A stretch of DNA of 6,838 bases, taken from the NCBI GenBank assembly GCA_937958735.1, contig CALGNG010000071.1, forward strand, positions 1-6,838. The letters are read 5' to 3'. This stretch comes from an uncultured Aquimarina sp. (GTDB taxonomy: Bacteria > Bacteroidota > Bacteroidia > Flavobacteriales > Flavobacteriaceae). Numbering within the stretch: position 1 is the stretch's first letter; each line of letters starts with the position of its first letter. The notes beneath the pieces were generated by a model. That model did not search any database and was not told the origin of the DNA. It worked only from the letters and a program-made list of their open reading frames with translations. The position numbers and the translations under genes are program-made. This document shows, piece by piece, positions 1-6,838 of the stretch.

Positions 1-3000
1 CTTAGAGTACCGTCTTCATTTAACAAAAAATCTATACGTACATCTCCTACTACAACAGACTGGGTTACTCCTCCAATAGGAATACCTACTTTACCGTTTA
101 TAAGAATACGTTTGCTAATTTGCGTAGAAACTGACACACCAAATTCGTCCGAAATTCGATTATCTAAATTTCCTCGATCGCCTTGGTTGTAATTAAAACC
201 AATATTAAATTTATCTTCTTCGTCAGAAAAAATATTACTAATTAGATCTGAAGCTGTTTCTACTAAATTTTCTGTAATAATACTGTTTCCTACTAGAGCA
301 TCACTATAAAATTGTCCTTGGGTAATTAGAGAAAAGGCTTGTCGTTCTCTGGTAGTCTTGTCGGATAGCACAAAATCCAATTCGCTTTTTATAATGGAAC
401 TTGTTCCTGGATATTCTATAGTAAAATCCAGTTCGGGCTTCAGTAATTGTCCTTTTAAAGAAGTTATAACCTCTACTGGGATTTTCCTATTTTGGGTAGA
501 GTTGTCTAAAATTATAGAAGGGTTAGCATTGGTTTTATATACTGCCGATAGATCTAGCGTGGCATTAATAGGACTTCCATCCCAACTAATATTTCCTGTA
601 CGTACATCAAACCTTTTGGAAACAATACCACCATATTTAAAATCGTAGGTTCCTTTATAGGCCACAAAATCCCCCCACATGTTAAACTTCCCGTTGGTAT
701 TAATTTCAATTAACAAAGTTCCTGCTCCATAACCTTTTAAAGTACTTCCGGATTCTTGATCTATTACTACTTCAACTTCGGCATATTTATTTAGATCCAA
801 GTCAAACTGAAGTTCTAAACCTTTTACTTCTTCGAAGTATACTTTTTCTCCTTTATTAATAGACTCTTTTTCTTCTGGTGTAATAAAATGTATAAAAGAG
901 TTATCTCCAATTGTTTCGGTATCACTAATAGGAATTTTAAATTTAGTCCCTTGAGCACTAGCCGCATCTACCGTTATTTTTAGTTGATCTGTAGGCCCTA
1001 CAATATTAGCTTTACCATTAATAAAAGCAGTACCATAATATAATTCATTATCGTTTTCTGTAGTATTTAATACCAATAGCCTTTTGCTATCTATATCTAA
1101 ATCTAAATTCCATTTTTTAAAGTTGGTATGACTAATTACACCATTTATGTTTCCTTTTGTATTGTATTTAGAATCTCGTATTGGTGTGTTATTAAAACGA
1201 AATTCATTTTTAGAAAGCGTTACTGCTGAACCTTCATTAATTTTTAAATCTACATTTAGATAAGGAATTAAAAGCCCTGCTTTATTCAATATTAATTCTC
1301 CATCTATATTAGGGCTAGAATAATCTCCTTTTACTTTTACTCTTCCGTTTACAAAACCTCTTAGATCACTTAAAACAATACCCCCTAAATCACTAAATGG
1401 TTTTAAGTCAAAATCTTTAAAAATAACATCAAAGTCCACTTGTGGTTTATTGGAATTGGTTACAATATCACCTCCAACTTCTATACTATTTAATCCTTCT
1501 CTTTCTATATAAGAATATATGGTATACTTGGTTAAGTCTTTGTTTCCTTTAGCATTCATTTTTAAATTCCCTATTAAAAGACTATTAATAGTAAAGTTGG
1601 AAATGCTTAGGTTACTTGTGGGTAAATAGGCTTTGTCTTTTTGGACAAAGTTAAGATCCCCATTAACCACTCCTGTATAATCTAAATTAGGGATGGACTT
1701 GCTTATCTTTTTTAAATCTACATTATTAAAGCGTAGTGTTACATTTTTATAGGTCGAATCTTTTAAAACACCATTAAGGGCAATGCGTTCGTTATTATGG
1801 TTTATTTGTATAGAATCGATAAACACATCTTTAAAATTATTATCAAACTCTATTTTATGATGTTTATCGTTGTCTTGATTTATGTACCACGTATTACCAT
1901 TTAGTTTAGCTGTGGATTTTTCTATTCCTATTATAGAATTATTAAACTTGTTAATAGTATGGTATAATTTTAAATTAAAATCGTCCTTATAGCCTTCCCC
2001 ACCTTTAAAGGTCGAAGTACTATATAAAGTATCGTTCCTATTTATATTTGCCAAAACAAATTCCGATAACGAGTATTTTTCTGTTTTTAATTTATCTATG
2101 CTTAATAACGTATTATTAGGGCTAGAGTTATCTATTTTTAAGTTAATATTTTCGAATCTATTTTTTTTATAAGATATATGGGGAGATTTAAAATCTAAAT
2201 TAAATTTTGCGCCATTATTGGCTACGCTTCCTTTAATATTGGTATTAGCACCTACTTTTATATCTGGAAAAAAAACATCTACAATTTTGTTATAAATTTT
2301 TAAATCAAAATTTAAAAATTCGTTTTCGGTAACCACTACTGCTTCGTAATTTTTATATAAGCTAGCTAAAGAATTCTGAAATAAATCCTTTATGTTTTTT
2401 ACTTTAAAAACCCCAGACACCTCTCCTTCTATAATTTCTGGACTATTAAACTTTACTACACGTTGCATGTCCTCTAAAAATACCGAACTCATCTGGAAAT
2501 CTTTAAAATTATATACTTCGTTTTGGTTTGTATAAGTAGTATTTTGAAACTGGATACCCCCATAGGTATTATCTAAATTAGTCCCTTTAAATTTTGCCGT
2601 AACAATACCTTTAAATATCGATATACTATCTCTTGTAAATAAATTTAATTTTTGAAAGTCTATATTATATACCGCCGCTTTAAAATTATAATCATTTTCT
2701 GTTTCGTTTAGATTAATTACTCCATCAAAGTTTAAATCAAAATTAGGGTCTTTAGAAATTACATTCCCATCAAAAATGGGATATTTTAATTTTCCTGTAA
2801 GCGCAATATCTGTGTAGGTATATCCATTATAATACACATTATCTATTTTACCACTTAGGTAAGTATTTAAGTCCTTCAATTTAAAACCATATCCATCTAT
2901 ATCTAGGTTAAATGTAGCAAGCCCCATTTTTTTATTCTCGAAAAGAGCTCCTAAATTAAAGCCTTCTACAGCAATATTACCGTCGTAGTTTACTTGATCT

Positions 3001-4229
3001 TTAGATAATAAATTATCCAACAAAATTTGGGTACTTGCATTTCCTAAAGCGCTAAAAACACCTCCTTTAAAATCTACTTTAGAAGGGGTGGCTGTTACTT
3101 TTCCTATAGCTGTAATGGTTTCAAATTTATCCAACTTTTCTGGCAAATAAATCCCTACCACATTGGGTAATAATCCACTTAAATCTTTACGTGTAAAGCT
3201 TAAGTTACTAAGGTAGCCAGAAACTTTAAAGTCTTCAATTTTATTTTGAGACATCGAGTTTTGCAATCTTAAATTCCCCCTTATTATCGATTTTTGTAGC
3301 CCACTCATTTTTAAGTTAATTAACTTAAAATCGTTTAATACACCTTTAAACCCAGTAGTAATTTTAAAGAATCTATATTTACCAAATTCTTTATAAAAAA
3401 GCCTAACGTCCGAAGTAGCTAATACACTTTTATTTATATTGGCATTAAGAACTACTTTATTAGAAAAATCGGACATATCGCCCTCTTTATATAACATTGA
3501 AAAATCTCCTTTTAAAACAGATTTATTACGAGTTTTTAAATTAATTTCTTTAATAGAAATATTTCCTGTTTCGTAATGAAATTGATTAGCAAAATCTATA
3601 ATATCTATATGGCTATTATATAGTCCAGAACAAGAATTAACATGAAAATCTACCTTGTCCCCTATCATTTTAAAATCGCGGGCTTCAATTTTAATATTTT
3701 TTAGATCTACTATTGATCCTTCTTTTTTTATTTTTTTATTAATATATAAATAATTACTATTGGTAACGGACACATCTCCTATGCTTAGCACAAAGGGCTT
3801 TTTCGTTTCTTTTTTTACTTTAGGAGTAAATTTAGCTAAGAATGTGTGGAAATTATCCAATTCTGTATCGGGATAGGCCTGCATTTTCACAAAAACGCCA
3901 TCTAGGATCGCATTTCTTAACGCAGCGTTGCCTTTATAGATCTCTTTAAAACTAATTATAGAAGTAGAAAGTCTATCGGCTAAAATTAAAGTATCGGCCT
4001 TAGAGTCTTTTATAAAAACCTTTTTAGCATTTACATTACCCGCATAATCCAAGCCTATTTTTTCTATAGAAATATCGGTATCGTACTTATTATTAACATA
4101 ATGGGTCGCCTTTTGTGCCAGCCAAGTTTGTACTGGTGGGATAGAAAGTATTAACACTGCTACAACAAAAAGCAACAATAATGCAGCAAATACTTTAAAG
4201 ATGATATTGACTATTTTTTTGATCAGAAT
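1..4229 (-). CDS. tamB: TamB-like (DUF490) translocation/assembly module protein, C-terminus cut by window edge
   Basis: This is a single open frame of about 1409 codons with no internal stop. I checked the frame at many points along its length. The N-terminus has a short basic stretch (ILIKKIVNIIFK), then one hydrophobic helix (about residues 13-30, AALLLLFVVAVLIL), then SIPPVQTWLAQKAT, the usual AsmA/TamB-type inner-membrane anchor followed by a periplasmic start. The remainder is long, alternating polar/hydrophobic beta-strand sequence with no catalytic motif, as expected for the lipid-transfer beta-taco groove of TamB. The C-terminal TamB domain is recognisable from GTYDFKYGG and NISWDGSPINATL (around residues 1190-1225) to VVVGDVRIDFLLNEDGTL at the edge. 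Known for the family: TamB spans the periplasm and supports outer-membrane protein assembly and phospholipid transport. I estimate that only some tens of residues are missing. The frame is closed upstream by TAA at 4254-4256 and contains no ATG before the helix. I placed the start at ATT 4229; CTG 4226 is equally possible. TTG 4178 would remove half of the anchor. The function is inferred from family resemblance only. Confidence 0.88.
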   Translation of the reverse strand, partial: MLIKKIVNIIFKVFAALLLLFVVAVLILSIPPVQTWLAQKATHYVNNKYDTDISIEKIGLDYAGNVNAKKVFIKDSKADTLILADRLSTSIISFKEIYKGNAALRNAILDGVFVKMQAYPDTELDNFHTFLAKFTPKVKKETKKPFVLSIGDVSVTNSNYLYINKKIKKEGSIVDLKNIKIEARDFKMIGDKVDFHVNSCSGLYNSHIDIIDFANQFHYETGNISIKEINLKTRNKSVLKGDFSMLYKEGDMSDFSNKVVLNANINKSVLATSDVRLFYKEFGKYRFFKITTGFKGVLNDFKLINLKMSGLQKSIIRGNLRLQNSMSQNKIEDFKVSGYLSNLSFTRKDLSGLLPNVVGIYLPEKLDKFETITAIGKVTATPSKVDFKGGVFSALGNASTQILLDNLLSKDQVNYDGNIAVEGFNLGALFENKKMGLATFNLDIDGYGFKLKDLNTYLSGKIDNVYYNGYTYTDIALTGKLKYPIFDGNVISKDPNFDLNFDGVINLNETENDYNFKAAVYNIDFQKLNLFTRDSISIFKGIVTAKFKGTNLDNTYGGIQFQNTTYTNQNEVYNFKDFQMSSVFLEDMQRVVKFNSPEIIEGEVSGVFKVKNIKDLFQNSLASLYKNYEAVVVTENEFLNFDLKIYNKIVDVFFPDIKVGANTNIKGSVANNGAKFNLDFKSPHISYKKNRFENINLKIDNSSPNNTLLSIDKLKTEKYSLSEFVLANINRNDTLYSTSTFKGGEGYKDDFNLKLYHTINKFNNSIIGIEKSTAKLNGNTWYINQDNDKHHKIEFDNNFKDVFIDSIQINHNNERIALNGVLKDSTYKNVTLRFNNVDLKKISKSIPNLDYTGVVNGDLNFVQKDKAYLPTSNLSISNFTINSLLIGNLKMNAKGNKDLTKYTIYSYIEREGLNSIEVGGDIVTNSNKPQVDFDVIFKDFDLKPFSDLGGIVLSDLRGFVNGRVKVKGDYSSPNIDGELILNKAGLLIPYLNVDLKINEGSAVTLSKNEFRFNNTPIRDSKYNTKGNINGVISHTNFKKWNLDLDIDSKRLLVLNTTENDNELYYGTAFINGKANIVGPTDQLKITVDAASAQGTKFKIPISDTETIGDNSFIHFITPEEKESINKGEKVYFEEVKGLELQFDLDLNKYAEVEVVIDQESGSTLKGYGAGTLLIEINTNGKFNMWGDFVAYKGTYDFKYGGIVSKRFDVRTGNISWDGSPINATLDLSAVYKTNANPSIILDNSTQNRKIPVEVITSLKGQLLKPELDFTIEYPGTSSIIKSELDFVLSDKTTRERQAFSLITQGQFYSDALVGNSIITENLVETASDLISNIFSDEEDKFNIGFNYNQGDRGNLDNRISDEFGVSVSTQISKRILINGKVGIPIGGVTQSVVVGDVRIDFLLNEDGTL

Positions 4230-4235
4230 ATGTCT

Positions 4236-4243
4236 TAACTTTG
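4236..4243 (+). promoter_or_regulatory. Candidate -7 box (TAnnTTTG type) of the tsaD-rsmE promoter
   Basis: TAACTTTG matches the Bacteroidota sigma-ABfr -7 consensus TAnnTTTG exactly. It would place the transcription start near 4250, about 30 bases before the tsaD ATG at 4283. The -33 element is weak: the nearest TTG is at 4219-4221, after a T-run, and lies about 14 bases upstream, shorter than the usual spacing of about 19. The box lies just upstream of the probable tamB start on the other strand, so the two divergent transcription units share this small region. Assigned from sequence match only. Confidence 0.45.
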
Positions 4244-4282
4244 TTTCACAATATTAACAATTTCTATGCCTTTAAACACCTA

Positions 4283-5305
4283 ATGGAGTTAGAAAATATC
4301 TACATCCTTGCAATTGAATCCAGTTGCGACGATACCGCCTGTGCTGTACTACACAATAACGTAGTCCTATCTAATGTTGTTGCAACACAAAAAATACACG
4401 AAGAATATGGTGGTGTGGTGCCCGAGTTGGCTTCTAGAGCACACCAGCAAAACATTGTACCTGTAGTGGATAGGGCTTTAAAAAAAGCTAATGTTACTAA
4501 AGAACAATTAAGTGCTATTGCCTTTACTGCTGGCCCTGGACTTATGGGATCTTTACTTGTAGGGGTATCTTTTGCAAAGTCCTTATCTTTAGCTTTAAAC
4601 ATCCCTTTAATAGATGTAAACCATATGCGGGGGCATTTATTAGCACACTTTATAAAAGATGGAGAGACTCCTAGCCCCCAATTCCCTTTTTTAGGGATAA
4701 CTATTAGTGGGGGACATACCCAAATTGTAAAAGTTATTAGCCATTTTAATATGGAGGTTATTGGGGAAACTATAGACGATGCTATTGGAGAGGCTTTTGA
4801 CAAGAGTGCTAAAACACTTGGACTACCTTATCCTGGGGGTCCGTTAATAGATAAGTATGCCCAACTAGGAAACCCTAAAGCTTTTCCTTTTACCAAGCCT
4901 AGAGTAGATGGATTAAATTTTAGTTTTAGTGGTTTTAAAACCGCAGTTTTATATCTAGTACAAAGGCAAACAAAACTAAACCCTAATTTTGTAGCAGAAA
5001 ACAGAAACGATTTGTGTGCGTCGATACAGCATACTTTGGTAGCCATAATTTTAGATAAACTTAAAAAAGCGGTAGCCCAAACAGGAATACAGACTATTGC
5101 TGTAGGTGGTGGTGTTTCTGCTAACTCTGGCATTAGAGAAATGCTAAAAAGTACCGAAAAGCGTTTTGGATGGACAGTACACATCCCTAATTTTGAGTAT
5201 ACTACCGATAATGCTGGCATGATTGGTATTACTGGCTATTATAAATACCTTAACAAGGATTTTTCCGAATTAAACATCTCCGCAACTTCCCGCGCAAAAA
5301 TTTAA
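4283..5305 (+). CDS. tsaD: tRNA N6-adenosine threonylcarbamoyltransferase TsaD
   Basis: TsaD (Kae1/YgjD family, ASKHA fold) transfers the threonylcarbamoyl group from threonylcarbamoyl-AMP to A37 of tRNAs reading ANN codons. In bacteria it works with TsaB and TsaE after TsaC/Sua5; those genes are not in this window. The product is 340 residues, the normal bacterial length. Visible motifs are IESSCDDT (11-18), EYGGVVPELASRAH (41-54), the glycoprotease-family signature ending in HMRGH with metal ligands His114 and His118, SGGHT (142-146), DDAIGEAFDK (165-174), YPGGP (183-187), GGGVSAN (275-281) and the third metal ligand Asp309 in TTDNAGMIG. All key residues are intact. I chose ATG 4283 (MELENIYILAIESS), which fits the family N-terminus. 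An upstream in-frame TTG at 4241 would add 14 atypical residues and lies inside the predicted -7 promoter box. There is no Shine-Dalgarno sequence, as is normal in this phylum. It is transcribed divergently from tamB and is the first gene of an operon with rsmE. Confidence 0.97.
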   Translation: MELENIYILAIESSCDDTACAVLHNNVVLSNVVATQKIHEEYGGVVPELASRAHQQNIVPVVDRALKKANVTKEQLSAIAFTAGPGLMGSLLVGVSFAKSLSLALNIPLIDVNHMRGHLLAHFIKDGETPSPQFPFLGITISGGHTQIVKVISHFNMEVIGETIDDAIGEAFDKSAKTLGLPYPGGPLIDKYAQLGNPKAFPFTKPRVDGLNFSFSGFKTAVLYLVQRQTKLNPNFVAENRNDLCASIQHTLVAIILDKLKKAVAQTGIQTIAVGGGVSANSGIREMLKSTEKRFGWTVHIPNFEYTTDNAGMIGITGYYKYLNKDFSELNISATSRAKI

Positions 5306-5308
5306 ACT

Positions 5309-6022
5309 ATGCAATTATTTTTTAACGATACACTAGGAGAGGATTCTTCTATTATAAAATTTAGCCGAGAAGAAAGCAAACATATTATTAGGGTATTGCG
5401 TAAAAAAACAGGAAACACCTTATACATAACTAACGGTAAGGGCTATTTGTTTACTGCCGAAATTACATTGGATTTAGCGGCTAAATGTGAAGCAAAAATA
5501 GTAGATCGCACTTACCAGGAAGCTCCAAAAAACCATATCCATATTGCTATTGCTCCTACTAAAATGAATGAGCGTTATGAGTGGTTTTTGGAAAAGGCTA
5601 CCGAAATAGGAGTACAAGAGATTACTCCTATTATCTGTGATCATAGCGAAAGAAAAATAGTGAAATTAGAACGTTTTGCTAAGATTATCCAAAGTGCTTG
5701 TAAACAATCCTTACAGTACCATTTACCAATATTAAACGAGCCTATAACCTTAAAAGATTTTATTACTACCCATAATAACGATAATCTATTAATTGCCCAT
5801 TGCGAAGCAACGCAAAAGCAATCTTTAAAAGACGTATTACAACACATTTCTACTAGTGGTTTTACCATATTAATAGGCCCCGAAGGTGATTTCTCTAATC
5901 AAGAGATCGAATTGGCTAAAGCTAAAAATTATACTCCTATTACTTTAGGAGAAACAAGATTACGTACCGAAACTGCTGGCATCGTAGCTGTGCATTCTAT
6001 TGTGTTTAATAACAAAAATTAA
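5309..6022 (+). CDS. rsmE: 16S rRNA (uracil(1498)-N(3))-methyltransferase RsmE
   Basis: RsmE methylates N3 of U1498 in helix 44 of 16S rRNA, near the decoding site, using S-adenosylmethionine. The 237-residue product has the usual length and two-part design. Residues 1 to about 70 form a PUA-like RNA-binding domain (MQLFFND, SREESKHIIRVLRKKTGN with the conserved His25, TNGKGYLFTAEI). Residues from about 75 on form a SPOUT-class knotted methyltransferase domain: APTKMNERYEWFLEKATEIGV (82-102), IQSACKQSLQYHLP (127-140), IGPEGDFSNQEIE (189-201) and the cofactor-binding knot LGETRLRTETAGIVA (213-227). Where proteobacterial and Bacillus proteins have EQxxR, this one has KQSLQ, a variant I recall as common in Bacteroidota. 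The ATG lies 3 bases after the tsaD stop, so the gene is probably co-transcribed and translationally linked with tsaD. Transcription should end at the hairpin 30 bases beyond the stop codon. Confidence 0.96.
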   Translation: MQLFFNDTLGEDSSIIKFSREESKHIIRVLRKKTGNTLYITNGKGYLFTAEITLDLAAKCEAKIVDRTYQEAPKNHIHIAIAPTKMNERYEWFLEKATEIGVQEITPIICDHSERKIVKLERFAKIIQSACKQSLQYHLPILNEPITLKDFITTHNNDNLLIAHCEATQKQSLKDVLQHISTSGFTILIGPEGDFSNQEIELAKAKNYTPITLGETRLRTETAGIVAVHSIVFNNKN

Positions 6023-6050
6023 ACTTAAGGGATAATTATCTCTAGGAAAT

Positions 6051-6088
6051 AAAAAGGACTGCCAATTTATTATTGGCAGTCCTTTTTT
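6051..6088. terminator. Bidirectional intrinsic terminator between rsmE and the metalloprotease gene
   Basis: The arms 6051-6066 (AAAAAGGACTGCCAAT) and 6072-6087 (ATTGGCAGTCCTTTTT) pair perfectly over 16 bp around a 5-base loop, TTATT. The plus strand ends in a six-T run (6083-6088). The minus strand likewise ends in a T-run, from the A-tract at 6051-6055. The hairpin sits between two convergent genes, 28 bases after the rsmE stop and 18 bases after the protease stop, which fits termination of both transcripts. Confidence 0.9.
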
Positions 6089-6106
6089 ATTGAAAAAATT
6101 TTAAAA

Positions 6107-6838
6107 CTATTGTTGTCCCCCACTAGGTCTGTTACCTGATCTACTACAAATATTATTGCTATTATTAGTACCATATAATTGACGCATTGCGTTTTGATCT
6201 CCGTTAGATAACAATGGCCTTCTACCAGTTGGTCCATCGGTATTCCCTCCATTCATTAAAGATAATCTATCACTTGCTGGAGTTCCCTCTATACGTAGAC
6301 TTCTATCATTTTCATTAGTGTGCGCTAAACCTGCTATGTGTCCTAACTCATGTACTATTACTCCTACCCAATTTCGTTGTGGAAGCGCTCCACTTCTAAA
6401 TCCTCCTGCTTGACGAGCTGCTCCACTTACATAATCTCTACTTAATTCTAAAAAATTAACATTCCTATTAAGTATCCCATTTTGATTAGGCACACGAGCT
6501 CGCCCTCTAATATCCTCCCTTAGAGATCCTCTTATAGTAATATCTATATCCGAATTATTATTTACCAATACAAAACGTAAAAAACTACCGTTTACATTAT
6601 TCAAAACCCTTATAGCTTGCGGTATTGCGGCGTTAATCCTTACAGCATTGTCTAAAGCCGTTAATGGCCTATCTGAAGCTCCATTGGGAGATTCATTATT
6701 TCTAATAATTCTACGTGCTCTTTCTGCTCCAGCTCCAAACTCTCTTCTTACTGCTGCTACATTTACCGCATTTCTAACCCTAACTTCCCTAGCTTGTCCA
6801 CACGTTAAAGGCCTTAAGGTGTTTTGTATTACTGCAAT
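6107..6838 (-). CDS. Zinc metalloprotease, M57 (dual-action HEIGH)-like, N-terminus cut by window edge
   Basis: The frame stays open to the right edge, giving 243 residues plus the stop. Residues below are numbered from the edge. The zinc site HELGHIAGLAH has ligands His163, His167 and His173 and catalytic Glu164, which is the metzincin HExxHxxGxxH pattern. A Met-turn (SLMNGG, Met195) follows. The order HELGH, then IEGTP (183-187), then SLMN, then DQNAMRQLYG resembles my recollection of the M57 'dual-action HEIGH' family; a matrixin (M10)-like assignment is the alternative. Only two cysteines are visible, Cys13 and Cys231, which could form a disulfide. A signal peptide would lie beyond the window, so export is inferred. 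The hydrophilic C-terminal tail (SGNRPSGGQQ) does not look like a type IX secretion sorting domain. The composition is odd: no lysine, about 32 Arg and 31 Asn. TTG 6604 is not a credible start, because the frame and similar sequence continue upstream. The gene converges on rsmE and ends at the shared hairpin. The substrate is unknown. Confidence 0.88.
   Translation of the reverse strand: MAVIQNTLRPLTCGQAREVRVRNAVNVAAVRREFGAGAERARRIIRNNESPNGASDRPLTALDNAVRINAAIPQAIRVLNNVNGSFLRFVLVNNNSDIDITIRGSLREDIRGRARVPNQNGILNRNVNFLELSRDYVSGAARQAGGFRSGALPQRNWVGVIVHELGHIAGLAHTNENDRSLRIEGTPASDRLSLMNGGNTDGPTGRRPLLSNGDQNAMRQLYGTNNSNNICSRSGNRPSGGQQ

Noticed and set aside
358..648. Plus-strand open frame of 96 codons.
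   Set aside because: It lies opposite the conserved C-terminal domain of TamB, whose minus-strand frame is continuous and recognisable. The predicted protein resembles nothing I know.
3719..3760. T-rich run resembling a regulatory or slippery tract.
   Set aside because: It encodes a lysine-rich stretch of TamB (KKIKKE) and the frame is kept on both sides, so no frameshift or site is needed.
4249..4256. Minus-strand TAATATTG as a tamB -7 promoter box.
   Set aside because: It is one mismatch from TAnnTTTG, but no TTG-type -33 element sits at a proper distance. It is too weak in AT-rich DNA to annotate.
4241..4282. Upstream in-frame TTG start for tsaD.
   Set aside because: The 14 extra residues are not family-like and the TTG lies inside the predicted -7 promoter box. 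ATG 4283 gives the standard N-terminus.
4300..4803. Minus-strand open frame of 167 codons, and a second at 4828-5220.
   Set aside because: Both are antisense to the intact tsaD, whose motifs are all present. They are shadows of its codon pattern.
5641..5868. Minus-strand open frame of 75 codons.
   Set aside because: It is antisense within the intact rsmE and shows no recognisable motif.
6070..6252. Minus-strand open frame of 60 codons.
   Set aside because: It overlaps the terminator hairpin and the 3' end of the protease in another frame. The protease frame has the conserved motifs.
6602..6604. TTG start for the metalloprotease.
   Set aside because: The frame continues open for 78 more codons to the window edge with the same composition and a coherent protein-like sequence, so the gene is simply truncated by the edge.

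Overview
The window is AT-rich and looks like chromosomal DNA from a member of the Bacteroidota, most likely family Flavobacteriaceae. The reasons are a lysine- and asparagine-rich, A/T-ending codon style, no Shine-Dalgarno sequences before the genes, a Bacteroidota-type -7 promoter box (TAnnTTTG), a very large TamB-like protein, and an RsmE with a KQS-type motif of the kind I associate with this phylum. The genus cannot be told from this sequence.

Layout. (1) Positions 1-4229, minus strand: one uninterrupted reading frame for a giant TamB-like (DUF490) envelope protein. It runs off the left edge a short way before its C-terminus. (2) Positions 4230-4282: a very short divergent intergenic region with a candidate promoter for the rightward genes. 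(3) Positions 4283-6022, plus strand: a tight two-gene operon, tsaD (tRNA t6A37 synthesis) and rsmE (16S rRNA m3U1498 methyltransferase), separated by 3 bases. (4) Positions 6051-6088: a strong 16-bp hairpin with T/A tracts on both sides, placed to terminate transcription from both directions. (5) Positions 6107-6838, minus strand, converging on rsmE: a zinc metalloprotease resembling peptidase family M57 (HELGHIAGLAH), open at its N-terminus at the right edge.

The two plus-strand genes are translation-related housekeeping genes (one modifies tRNA, the other rRNA). The two minus-strand genes concern the envelope (TamB) and probably an exported protease. They are not an evident pathway with the operon.

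I see no clearly novel multi-gene system, CRISPR array, mobile element or RNA gene. The points most worth a second look are two. First, the protease has no lysine at all in its 243 visible residues but about 32 arginines and 31 asparagines, unlike its lysine-rich neighbours. Second, the TamB frame has no ATG, GTG or TTG at a position that would keep its whole N-terminal membrane anchor, which implies an unusual start codon such as ATT or CTG.
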